Below are positions 22,401-32,830 of a DNA stretch of 64,000 nt, piece after piece. Under the pieces are notes generated by a model that saw nothing but the letters and a program-made list of their open reading frames with translations, had not been told where the DNA came from and made no database searches. The position numbers and the translations under genes are program-made. The stretch lies in contig OX411544.1 of NCBI GenBank assembly GCA_948146395.1, positions 57,651,642 to 57,715,641 on the forward strand, in the 5' to 3' direction. Every line of letters begins with the position of its first letter. Position 1 is the stretch's first letter. This DNA is from Fragum whitleyi. Taxonomy: Eukaryota; Mollusca; Bivalvia; Cardiida; Cardiidae.

Positions 22401-24584
22401 TAGAGCAACGTCGGGTATTACCGACCGTCGGTAGTTATCGGCATGTTTTAAATTTGACCTCCATTTCTACGAAATATGATCAGTTTTAGTACATATGGCA
22501 TAAAATATCATCTCAACTTCCAATTAGTGCTGAAAGAGTCGTCAAAAGATATCTTCCGTGAAAATAAAATGAAAGTTAAAATTTTTCTCTCTGAATTTGC
22601 GCTCCGTTAATTTGATAGATAAGGAGGGTACTATTTTTGTACAACACCAGCTTGAAATCGTACTTCACTGGATTTATCCAAAAATAGATTAAAACACCAA
22701 ATATGCATTGTATAGTGCTCCACAACCCCAAACCGAGCGTAATATGTTCGCCAAAAATCCAATTAGCGCGGTGTCGATATCTGGTGACTAAAATTGAAGT
22801 GATCGGCATTTATCGTCATACCTATAAATAAATCAAAACGATCTGATTTTCGTCAATTAATCTTCGTTCGCATAGACGTATTCGATCTTTTAATGGTTTG
22901 AAATTACCGTGAAAAGTGCAATTAAACTACAGAGAGAGTATTACAATAATCACATGCCAATAAGAAGGTCGGGATAGGGGTAATCAGACTTCACTTTTGT
23001 GACATGTTAAAAATGTGAAGAGATGCTTTAATTCGGAAATTTGCCAGTACAAAGTCAACCGTGATCAAAACCACAGGTCATCAAATCGTGAATAATTTCA
23101 CATTTTCAGACCCGATGCGCAATTATTTGGTAAGTTATTTGTTTGTTTGGTTGCTTAGTTACTAGGAAACTAAAATTATTTGAAGATCATTTGAAAATAA
23201 ACCAAGCTCCAAGGTTTCCAATTAATCAAGACTTAGTGTTTCGCTTTTGATGAACTTGAGGACAGAAGGATTCAAAATAAATTACCTAGTTAAAGAGGTT
23301 TAAATCCATCAATTGTTTTATTGAGTAATCCGACAAAGACACACGTGTAAAGCCAGTGTGTTACTATTCCTCACAAAGCCGGGTTGGGTCGACCCGGACA
23401 AGCCAAGTTTATGGCGGCTTCTTTGAAGTCCATCGGGAACTAAATTTAAAGAGACTGAGTGACGTCATATTACATGTAAATAGGAGTTACACAAGAAAGT
23501 TTATGATCAGTTTTGTGTCTTTATCGCTTGGATGTTTTGGCTAGGATATTGTTTACTATTTAGTGAAGTAAGTTATTCGAGACATGGAAGAGAACACCAT
23601 ACCTTACGTGGAATTCAATCTTAAAACTTAATGTAAGCCTTGCCTTTCGAAATTTAAGGCATTAAAAATATAATCAATTCAATGACATTTTGAAGTTACG
23701 TTTTACGAACTTTTCTACGATAAAGAATGCAAACGATTTTCGAAGTGGAGCTATGTCTCCTCAGGGACTCGCAATATACGTATAGTTAGGGTCCGTGGTA
23801 AACTCCTTATTCTAAAAAATGCGATTTCGCGGATGGAAAATCAGCCTAATTTACACTCTGAAAATTAAGAAATCGTGATAAGTAATCATTTATTTTAGAT
23901 AAATTGAAATTAGGTAATTTGATTGGTGGCATTCATGTTCCGACCAAAATTAATAGATTTTGAGATTGATTTTGTGTAGAGTGTTCTTTTTTTAGACTGT
24001 CATAAAACCGAAAATCACTCCCCAAAATGGCCGATATTAACGCCCGAAAGGGGGAATTGAGTTTATTTGCTCGAAGAATTGCAATTTATTTTCAGCTTTC
24101 AGGTAATGTCCCTTGGACGCAAACTCTACATATTCAATTCATCCATCTGTCTGGTAGTCAGTTCGCCCGTATGTCCGAATGTGAGCGCGACCCAGTCATC
24201 AACTGATGTCTCACGATGGAGTATGCTCCAGATAGCTGTGATTTGATTTAGATTAGTGGGAGAAATCTGAGGAATGTATATTAGCGGTCGTGTCATTCTC
24301 GTGAATTGTTTACAACCAATTTAGACGAAACTTTTGTCTTGAAGTTATAAACTTATCGACCTGTCGATAACTGCCGAATCATGTCGATAACACCCGCCAC
24401 ACACCGGCGCGATGAGATAGTTATTATCAGAAGTATGGTATCGGATACCTCTTTCCAATGACGTCACGTTATAGGGTATCCCCGAAATAAACTAGTGTAA
24501 ACTTCCGTTTGTAATTTTATCGGGTATCATCGGCATGGTATTCCCCAGACTGTTAAGCTGTCGATAATACCCGACGTTGCTCTA
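22401..24584. mobile_element. 2.18-kb TIR element, non-autonomous
   Basis: The inverted repeats at 22399-22425 and 24560-24586 (27 bp, one mismatch) read TATAGAGCAACGTCGGG then TATTAYCGAC inward. Assuming a TA duplication, the element begins TAGAGCAACG and ends CGTTGCTCTA. GTCGATAA-type motifs recur just inside the right end (about 24361, 24384 and 24560), and a TACCGAC/GTCGGTA palindrome is just inside the left end, as expected for transposase binding sites. Inside are only short frames, including a 58-codon one from ATGGCCGATATTAACG (24027), with nothing like a transposase. The superfamily is not identified. Confidence 0.7.
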
Positions 24585-24586
24585 TA

Positions 24587-25040
24587 TCTATATCAAACCA
24601 CTTGTAAAGAATAAAATTTGGTTAAATAATATAACTGTCCTCTGTCAGCAGCCTACCTTACTTATAATTAAGATTTATGAACAGCATCAAGTAACAATTG
24701 TTACAGGTCGACAATTCTGATAAAAGAGATAAAGCACAGAAACTGTTTGAGTAAAATCTACTCGTTTTCAGGACACAGTCGTCTTACTGAATGAAAAAAT
24801 ATGTTTTTAATTTATTTTTAAGAAAAGGAAAATGGGAATAAAAATTTAGAAAGGTCTTATGCAGACATAACAATCTTAATCATTTTCGTCTGCATTTTCA
24901 ATGAAATTGGACCAGTCTACAATTTTGTCGTCTGGTCAAGTGTCACGAGTAAAGTGTTAATTTTATCCTGTCATCATGCGTCACTTTCACTTTGAAGACA
25001 TAAATCAACAATTCTACAAATAAAACATTGAAAAACTTAC
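24587..25040. other. Presumed intron sequence downstream of the PPP1R14-like exon
   Basis: The donor of the minus-strand exon (CAG|GTAAGT) opens into this region. I could not find the next exon here or further left; the intron may span the repeats. Confidence 0.45.
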
Positions 25041-25380
25041 CTGACAGTTATATAAATCCCTTAATTTTTCATAAAGCCAGTCTTCCACTGCCAACCGTTT
25101 TCTTATTAACATCATTTGATGCTGTCCATAACGGGCCGTTAAATATTTTTGACGTTTCTCCTTTTCTTCTTCACGTTTAAAACTTGTCCGACCAAAACTG
25201 ACACTTCTGGGTGAACTATTTCCATGAGTTTGATCACTGGGTGGTGTGTTGGCCCTTTTAGGGCTCTTGGGTCTATAAGAATCCACGTGGGGATTGTAAT
25301 TCTGCGTGGCACTATAAGCTTCCATCACGTTGTAGAATCCAACTCTCTTTGACTGGGCACTTGATTTCTTTTGACGTTCC
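25041..25380 (-). CDS. PPP1R14 (CPI-17 family) PP1 inhibitor, one exon
   Basis: From the ATG at 25325 this exon encodes 95 residues and ends in phase 0 at donor CAG|GTAAGT. Residues 20-48 are basic and Ser/Pro-rich (KSPKRANTPPS, SPRSVSFG). Residues 61-95 hold the family signature YLTARYG...LIRKRLAVEDWLYEKL..LY. Thr63 sits where CPI-17 has its inhibitory phospho-threonine, and the Leu/Val/Trp pattern after it matches the first helix of the domain. Proteins of this family bind and inhibit myosin phosphatase/PP1 when phosphorylated by PKC or ROCK (family knowledge). The rest of the domain must be on exons to the left, not located. The frame stays open upstream to an acceptor-like TTTTTTGTTGTCAG at 25381, so 25326-25380 may be coding (18 codons) or 5' UTR. 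Confidence 0.75.
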
Positions 25381-26272
25381 CTGACAACAAAAAATATCGA
25401 ATTTTATTTAAGGAACAAATAGTGTCAAAAAGATAAAGGAACGGGCGACGCTGCAAGAAATTCGATTATCATTTAAAAATGGGGTTCTTTGAAATATTTT
25501 GCATTTGAAAATTACAATTATTTCGATGTACTACTTTTTCCACATACGGGACGATTTGACTGCGCATTGATATAGTTTGTTTACTTTTTATAAGGAAACA
25601 ACTTTACGAATTTTATTTAAACGAAAATAAGTTTTTCCGTCTGCACTCCAATCATGGTCTCTTTTACGCACTAAAAGGAGCTAGTGATCTATAAATAAAA
25701 GTTTTCAAAATGTTTCTAAAGATTTTTTACACGGCATGACTTGTACTAGGCCCTTTAAAAACGGACCGGCTACTTAACCAAACGACAACTTGCTCTTTCC
25801 AATTTTCCAGCTCGATAATACATTTTTTGCCAATATGAGAGGAGGGCGATCATTTAAAAGACATGGTGACATATCTGAGATACTACAATACCGTGAGATA
25901 GCAGCATCAATTAATTCGAAAATGTTTCACCCTAACAGTTACAGTTTCCAATTCTTCATCTGAAGTTCCGAAGTTGAGTTTGACGCGGGACCATGAACTT
26001 CACGCAATATTAAAATCAAAGCGCTGAAAGCTCTTTAGGTTGAAGTTTCTGTTGGCACTGTGATGAAAATTAAACTAGACGAAAAAGGAACTTTCCAATA
26101 CATCCATGTAAATATATGATAAATGTAAAATGCTTCGACCTAAGTTCGGCAAGTTTCAATGTTGATGCAAACTTTAAAGGAATTAAACTGTATTTTTTTT
26201 GTAAAGCCTTTGTTTACGGTTCAGAGTACGAATGGAAAATGGAATTAACCTCCTTTTTTAAAGAAAAATAAT

Positions 26273-26422
26273 TATATGTGACCCGTTACTCAAAAAGGGG
26301 GCACCCGAAAAAGAATTCGAAAAAATAGCTCAGTTTTAGTACCGGTGATCCAGAGGTCACTTTTTTAAAAATCTTTTACGCAGTACCCAGACCGCTCCGT
26401 TTTGAATGGCGGGTCACATATA
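26273..26422. mobile_element. Small TIR MITE, 150 bp
   Basis: The ends TATATGTGACCCG and CGGGTCACATATA are perfect 13-bp inverted repeats. The outer TATA may be part of a TA/TATA target duplication. The interior is non-coding. Confidence 0.75.
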
Positions 26423-28140
26423 TAATCAGAGACACCGAACCTTCTTTTTACACATGAACTGATTACTTCATATGTAATCTAAAGAAACACCCCAAGTTTA
26501 AAACTAGCTAAGAATGTGCTAATAAGTGTTAATGATTAATTAGTAACTTTTATGTAAACATAAAAAAAGCACCAAACAACTATATTGATAAGGAACAAAT
26601 GGAATCTCGAAAGTACAGTTGCAGTTTCAAGTTTAACGATATCTTTGAAATTCTTTATCTCAAAACGTAGGCATATAAGTTCGCATTCGCGTTAACCTGT
26701 CTTTTGTGAGTGACAGACAGAGAGATATCAGCGTTGGGTCAGTAAAATGTCGTAACAACAACTAGTTTATTGAGCGATATTAGAATACTTTTATCTAAAT
26801 GTAGTGCGTTGGGTAAAATTTGAATTGCAAGACACCGTTTTGCTTGTTTTGATTCTTCTCATATTTTCAACGAAGCTCGTTTAGAAAATATCATTAATCT
26901 TTAATGGGAAAACAAATCCTTCACTCAAAAATCGAAAATCTTTCCTTATTGTGTCTAAAAAAAATATTATTTATGATTTTTTGTCTTCTCTAACGAACTC
27001 ACCTCTGGTTAAAATTTATAGACTGTGAAAGATCTAAGGGTATATAGCACGGCAATGCAAACGTGTCATTTGCTTCTCAGATTTGTCAAACTTTCCTCGC
27101 AGATTACATTACCAAATCTACAAGTTCAGCTACCTAGTTTTTGTCCAACTTAGGCCTACACCACGGGAAAACCCAATAGGCGAATCACCGCCTTGTCTAT
27201 AGATAACATTTTTTGCGCGAAAGAAAAATTCGCGTGGTTTAGGATTGGCAACTGACTTCGCATTTAAGAGGAGTGTGTGAATTATCTACAAATTGTTTAG
27301 AATTCTTGTATAATACCATTTTCAAAATGCATAGTTGACGTTTTGAGTTATGTCTTGTAAATAAGAAAATTGAACACAATTTGACACTACTTTTTTGAAA
27401 AGCTATTCACAGCTTATGGGCTCAGTGTTATCAAGTATTAACACCGGTGGACGTCGTAACGTCCCCCAAAAATAAAAAAAGGAAAATTTTCAGCCATTTT
27501 CTCCCCGGTTATACATTTTGCACTTATGCCAACAACTGACACTCGTCACGGGTAAAAGATCCTCGGATCAGAATTACACAGTGTCGTTCCAAGTAGATAT
27601 CAGGCTTCACTAGACCTTGGTCACAGTCAAGTTTTTTTCCGAATTCATCTGCGCTTCAGGATGAAAACAACAACAACAAGTACAACAAACACGTTTGCAT
27701 ATGGATGAAGATACCAGTTTGTAAATAATAGATCAGATTGAACAAATTTCTGAATATCATGATTTCTTAAAATTAAATTAAAATGTGCACTAATGATAGA
27801 AATTGTTACGTCTACTAATTGATGGTATGGCAGAGTATTATTTTCTTACACCCAATTCGATTGCAAATATCCGACTTTTTTCAGACTGGTACAAATTGAT
27901 CTGAGAGGAACGAGTCAGATAACAATCGAAAAGTGGATACCATTTTAAAAACGAAATCTAGCTTATGTTGCTGAAACTGACCATTGTTCAAGTTCTGAAG
28001 GGGCGACATTGCTAACTATAGTACGGCCAATTTAGTCCTTTTTTTCTACCGTTGATATTGTCAAGAACTTGTGCATTCACAAGGCACGTTGATCCCGGAA
28101 ACTCGAAATTCAGGGGCTAATAATTCTATTTTAGTTGCAT

Positions 28141-28182
28141 CGTCAATATTTGTGCGTTCTGCGTCAATATTTGTGCGTTCTG
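28141..28182 (+). repeat. 21-bp perfect tandem duplication
   Basis: CGTCAATATTTGTGCGTTCT plus G occurs twice without spacing or mismatch, followed by GATTGGCTG (a reversed CCAAT motif). The 21-bp length keeps an overlapping 80-codon frame open, but nothing else supports that frame. Confidence 0.9.
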
Positions 28183-28515
28183 ATTGGCTGAAAATTTTCT
28201 TTTATTCCCAAACGAAAAACAATTTTGAGTACGCAGTTAACTGGCGAGCCCGTACTAACCTATCGATACTAGTGTCGGAGGGTTGTGTAGATGGGACAGG
28301 TTTACCAGTCTAAGTATGCAGCTGTTTTGTTAGACTGGTCCCACTGTCGACTATCATAAAAGTCGGCAGCAGAACCAGTCTACTGTTTTGTAAGCTTCCA
28401 CAAAAAGTAAACCTGTTTCTTTTGTAACAAATCTTTAGCTTTTTATTCATGATTTTAAATTATAAGACATGGAGATAAAATTTGTTGAGTTATGAAACTA
28501 AAACATGATAACACT

Positions 28516-28550
28516 CACTGTATGAATCCGCTTCGCGCTTTCATACAGTG
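28516..28550. repeat. Hairpin
   Basis: CACTGTATGA and TCATACAGTG are exact inverted repeats around a GC-containing loop (CGCTTCGCGC). Confidence 0.7.
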
Positions 28551-28737
28551 TGATTATACTGGTGTTTAGTTTCATACCTCCTTCATACTAATAAATTTTC
28601 AACATTATTTAACCGAAAAACTTTCTCAAAACTGGTGTAAAGATACAATTAAATATCAAGATCTATATGTGAACAAGTTTAGAATGCCTTTTTACAGCCC
28701 ACCCTATTCTCGGAAAATTCTGATCCTCAACAACAAG

Positions 28738-28764
28738 AAAAAAAAAAAAAAAAAAAAAAAAAAC
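28738..28764 (+). repeat. A27 homopolymer
   Basis: A run of 27 A followed by CAAGAAAAAACACG. No SINE or LINE body was recognised immediately upstream, so its origin is unclear. Confidence 0.9.
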
Positions 28765-29022
28765 AAGAAAAAACACGATGGCATCTGAGTTTTAATTGAG
28801 CTGATAGCATGTTATCAAAATTCAAAACCGATATTATCTTGCTATACAAGATAAATGATAGGGGTCTTCAAAAATTCTAGTACTATCCGGATCGGGACAA
28901 GTTTATCGGCTGTTTTCGATTAAATACACTATTTTCTTCACACTGACCGACTTTTAACATTAATACTGTTTCTGTGGGAGCGAATTATTGCATGATTTTT
29001 CCACACAACGGTGGAGTAACTC

Positions 29023-29229
29023 ATGGAAAATAGTATCGTGTGTTTCTTTTGTCATCAACCTGAATTGCACAGCCAAGTCCGAGAATGTGAAGCTACCGAA
29101 AAATGCAACTGTGAGGCGTTTTCTGGAGCAAAGCTATCGTACAATGCATTGAAATCATGTTGCATCCGAACCAAAGCTAGTATGACATTTATCATGATCT
29201 TCATAGCGGTTTGGAAAGGAGCACTACTG
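29023..29229 (+). CDS. Possible small exon, unrecognised
   Basis: An ATG-initiated frame of 69 codons reaches a good donor (CTG|GTAAGTG at 29229/29230) in phase 0. It is cysteine-rich at the start (CFFC, CNC, CC) and ends with a hydrophobic stretch MTFIMIFIAVWKGALL. That stretch could alternatively be a signal peptide if translation starts at the inner ATG at 29182. No family is recognised and no partner exon was found, so this could be chance. Confidence 0.2.
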
Positions 29230-29943
29230 GTAAGTGATTGTAGATAAACACACACTGTCACTCTGCTGCACTAACTCCATTGTGTTCTTGATAACCGGAC
29301 CGTGTTCGATATAACCTGTTCTATGGTGTGCCGCACACTGTCACGGTCAGTAAATGAAGACCGGCTAACTCGGCTCGATGTATTATTTGGCCCAACGTGT
29401 AACCTATCCCAACGTAAGAAGGGGCAGTGAATACAGCATACATACATTAGCCCTCTGAAGTTCAAAAGAAGAAGAAACTTAAAAGTTTCCATATAGCCCT
29501 TTGTCTTTCCCGTACCTTTTGCTCAGCACCTGCCAATCATGCCATATTTTGTTTAGCTATGGCGGGTCAATTTCTGTAAAGGAACTCGAATAAACGAATG
29601 GGATTCGCTTTCTTGTATTGTTAAACATGATTATGATTTTTATTGAATTTGACCGTGAAAAATAAAATAACTATAGACTATGGAGGTGGGTCCGTGTGTC
29701 CCCACCGGACCCCTCTAGATCCGCAACGGCATAACAATTTTTTTTTATTGATTATGTCTCTTTAAGACTAATAATTGATATTTATATATATAGCCTATAT
29801 GTGTACTTTTTTTCGAATAAATCAGTGGGTCGTGTGGATTATTTACCTCAGTGCAAGAAGGCTCGGTGCAGGTTTAAAAGTTAATAAGATTAAGAAAAAA
29901 GGCAAAAGTCGACATAAATCTATTCAAAGATTAACGTTATAAC

Positions 29944-29978
<35 letters not shown>

Positions 29979-30719
29979 ATGTAATAATTATGAAAAAAAA
30001 ACCCTCTAAATTTTCGTTTAAAAAAGTATTCTTCAGTTCGTACGTTTTATGTTACAGAAACCGGATGTTGTTATGAGATCGGAAAGGATGCGACTCTTTT
30101 CTATAGTTCGCTGGCTATACGTGGGAAGGTTTTCATACGCAATGAAGAGTATCTCCCCCTTGTTACTCTTCTTAAAGAAGGAGATACATAATAAGCGCGG
30201 GAAAAGGCAGATGACGGATGCATTGACAAGAAATGAGGAAAAAATCGAAGAGCAAGGCGAACAGACCGTATTATTTGAGAGACTCGAGGAAACTTTTGAA
30301 TACCATAAAAAATCACGAGTTAAATGTTGGTGTGAGGTACTCCTCTTACACAACCTCTTGGAATTTTGGGAATATTCATAGGCGTAGCCAGGACTTTGAT
30401 TTTTTACGCATTTCGAAGGCGACCACCAAAGAATAAATAGGGTAAAGGCGACCTATGTCGCCCACCCGCTCTCCGTTAATATAATTTAAGCGTTGGTGAA
30501 TAATCAAACATCGTAACTACAGCATTCATCAACGAGATTTTGAAAGAGGATTTATTTGTATTAAGCAATTGCGTAAAGTGCGTAATGGGAGCTACGCCCT
30601 TGATATCGGTATAGATCTAATTACGTTAAATTAATAATTTGCACCCTTTAGTGGCGGCACCCTTTAGTTATCCCCCGCCGTTTGGGCATAGGGGATATAG
30701 AAATCGTCTCTAGTATACT
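29230..30719. other. Gene-poor stretch
   Basis: It contains an (AT)n run at 29952-29974 and a region of overlapping frames on both strands at 30033-30381 (110 codons on plus, 106 on minus), none with a recognisable domain. The segment 30071-30135 on the minus strand shares a block with the MANSC gene leader (see findings). Confidence 0.45.
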
Positions 30720-31670
30720 TCATTCTGACACTCCGTCATTCTGTCAGTAAACTTGTACGGAGCATTTATCTGAAAGTATAATAAGTACCAACTTGAAACT
30801 TCATAAGTGGATAGATATCATTGAGGAGAATTGCAGTGCACAAGAACCACAACTCTTACTTGTATAATCTTTTGGAGTTATTGCCCTTTGTTGTTTTTTT
30901 AAAGTCTTGGATTTTGTCAGGAGCATATCTCTGAACGTATAAAAGGTATCAAATTGAAACTTCATAGGTGGATAGATCTCATTAAGGAGAAGTGTAGTGC
31001 ACAAGATCCACAACTCTTAGTTGCATAAATTTGAGTTATTGCCCTTTGTTGTTTAAAAGATTCAGATTTTATACCGAACATATCTCAGAAAGTATAATAG
31101 CTATTAACTTGAAACTTCATGTATGAATAGATCACATTGAGGTGAAATGCAGTGCCTAAGAACCACAACTCTTGCTTGCATAATTTTAGTGTTATTGCCC
31201 TTTGTTGTTTTAAAGACTTAGATTTTGTTCGGATCATATCTCTGTAATTATAATAGTTATCAACTTAAAACTTCATAGGTGGATGGATCTCATTGAGGAG
31301 CGCAGTGTAAAAGAACCATAACTCTTGCTTGCATAATTTTGAATTAATTGCCCTTTCTCATTTTAAAGACCTAGAGTTTTTCTGAAGCATATCTTTGAAA
31401 GTGTGATAGCCATCAACATGGAACTTCATGTATGAATATATCCCATGGAGGAGAAGATCACTGCAAAAGAACCAAAACTCTTGCTTGCATAGTTTTTGAG
31501 TTATTGCTCTTTGATGGTTTAAAGCATTTGATTTTGTCCAGAGCATATATTTGAAAGTATAATAGCTATGAACATGAAACTTCATGTATGAATAGACACA
31601 TGGAGGAGAAGTATAGTGCACAAGATCCACAACTCTTGCTTGCATAATTTTGGAGTTATTGCCTTTTGTT

Positions 31671-32190
31671 AGCTCCACTTGCCAAAGGCCACTGGGGCTA
31701 TTGTCATGGCTTTGTGCCCATCATGCATCCATCTGTCCGTCCGATCATAAACTTTTCTTTTATCTTCTTAGAAACTACTGGACGAATTTCAACCAAACTT
31801 CACAGGAATGATCCTTAGGTGACCCTCTTCCAAAGTTGTTCAAGCAATTTTGATCAAATGAAAAACATGGATTTAATGTGCTTGTCTAATTTTCAAATAT
31901 GCTAAAAAGTGAGTTTTCTTTGTTTCTAAGTGATGAATACCAATTAAATTTTGCATGAATGATCTTTGGATGACCTTTTATCAGTCTTCAAAAAATTATT
32001 GTGATTGGATAGAAAATATGTAATTTATGGGCTGAGGTTATTTCTCCATGATGTTATATAGTGGAAACTTCGAAAATCATTTTCAATATCAGTAGAACCC
32101 AAAAGGTCTAAAAATTTAGTCAAAACTTTGATATGCTATTACAAGAATTTCAAGCTCTTGAGCAACTCAAGCCATTCATGGCCTTTAGTT
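31671..32190 (-). mobile_element. Tandem-core element, family H, short copy
   Basis: The minus-strand head AACTAAAGGCCATGAATGGC ends at 32190. The tail at 31671 is an AGCTCCACTTGCC / GGCCACTGGGGCT arrangement preceded by a GGACGGACAGATGGATG-like tract. It matches 8589-9978 with fewer core units. It is inserted in a family I unit between CCTTTTGTT and GTTCAAAGAC. Confidence 0.8.
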
Positions 32191-32204
32191 GTTCAAAGAC
32201 ATGG

Positions 32205-32423
32205 CCCCCGGCCCGGCCGCGGCACTTATCCTTTCCGACATTTGTCTTCCACCATTGGGTAGATAATCGTAAACCTATGTGGAATAGCAACTGGAGGCTA
32301 GGAAAGGGATGTTGTGGTAGTACTGGTGTGAGAAATACCAGGAATCCATCGTTAGGTGCTCCAGTTGTCGCGATATAACTGAAATAATGTTGAAAGCGAC
32401 GTAAAACCCCAATTCAAATCAAA
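32205..32423 (+). mobile_element. SINE family 1, 5'-truncated copy
   Basis: Plus orientation: ends GTTGAAAGCGACGTAAAACC followed by AATTCAAATCAAA. The centre GGAATCCATCGTTAGGTGCTC is as in other copies. The 12-bp direct repeat TCAAAGACATGG is at 32193-32204 and 32424-32435. The 5' end lacks the tRNA head and begins with an odd GC-rich stretch (CCCCGGCCCGGCCGCGGC). Confidence 0.85.
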
Positions 32424-32830
32424 TCAAAGACATGGATTTTGTATATCTCAGAGAGTATAATAGCTATCAATTTAAATCCTTATAATTGGATAGATCTCAT
32501 TGAGAACAAACACAGTGCATAAGAAGCCAAAATGAAACTGGCTTTAGTTTACTATCAATCTTTATCGGCGGGGGATGGCCATGTCTGACGTGGCTCTTGT
32601 TGAATTTAAAACTTGTTCATATTCAGCCTTAGGGGGCATAAATATTCCTTCACCACTGAACTTACAGGTTGGGGGGGGATGTTTCCAACTATACTGATTT
32701 CAATTTGTACAGAAATAAAGTGCAATTGAATTCCTGCACATGATGAATTTAAAGGCATTTAAAAGTAATAAATTTCTAATTGCAACTTTTTTTTATTTTC
32801 ACAACTTGTACATTTATTTATATAATTTTT

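Larger units (their letters stand above)
25381..29022. other. Gene-poor unique region upstream of PPP1R14
   Basis: About 3.6 kb with no convincing exon. It is upstream of the minus-strand exon and could hold its promoter or an earlier exon. It contains a TIR MITE at 26273, a 21-bp tandem duplication at 28141, a hairpin at 28516 and an A27 tract at 28738. Confidence 0.5.
30720..32601 (-). mobile_element. Tandem-core element, family I, interrupted copy
   Basis: On the minus strand the head is at 32601: AACAAGAGCCACGTCAGACATGGCC (split here as AACAAGAGCC then ACGTCAGACATGGCC). Core units contain, on the plus strand, TTGCCCTTTGTTGTTTTAAAG, TCATATCTCTG and ACTTGAAACTTCATAGGTGG, with a period of roughly 145 bp from 30775 to 31670. 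They resume at 32424 after insertions by family H (31671-32190) and a SINE (32205-32423). The 3' end near 30720 is not well defined. Decayed relatives are at 20740-21080 and 37668-38056. Confidence 0.75.

Noticed and set aside
24027..24203. Short frame from ATGGCCGATATTAACG with a nearby CAG|GTAATG donor
   Set aside because: Good start context, but only 58 codons, no recognisable feature, and inside a TIR element.
30033..30381. 110-codon (plus) and 106-codon (minus) overlapping frames as a gene
   Set aside because: No domain, signal or convincing splice partners. Open frames on both strands suggest chance composition. One part is the block shared with 60.7 kb.
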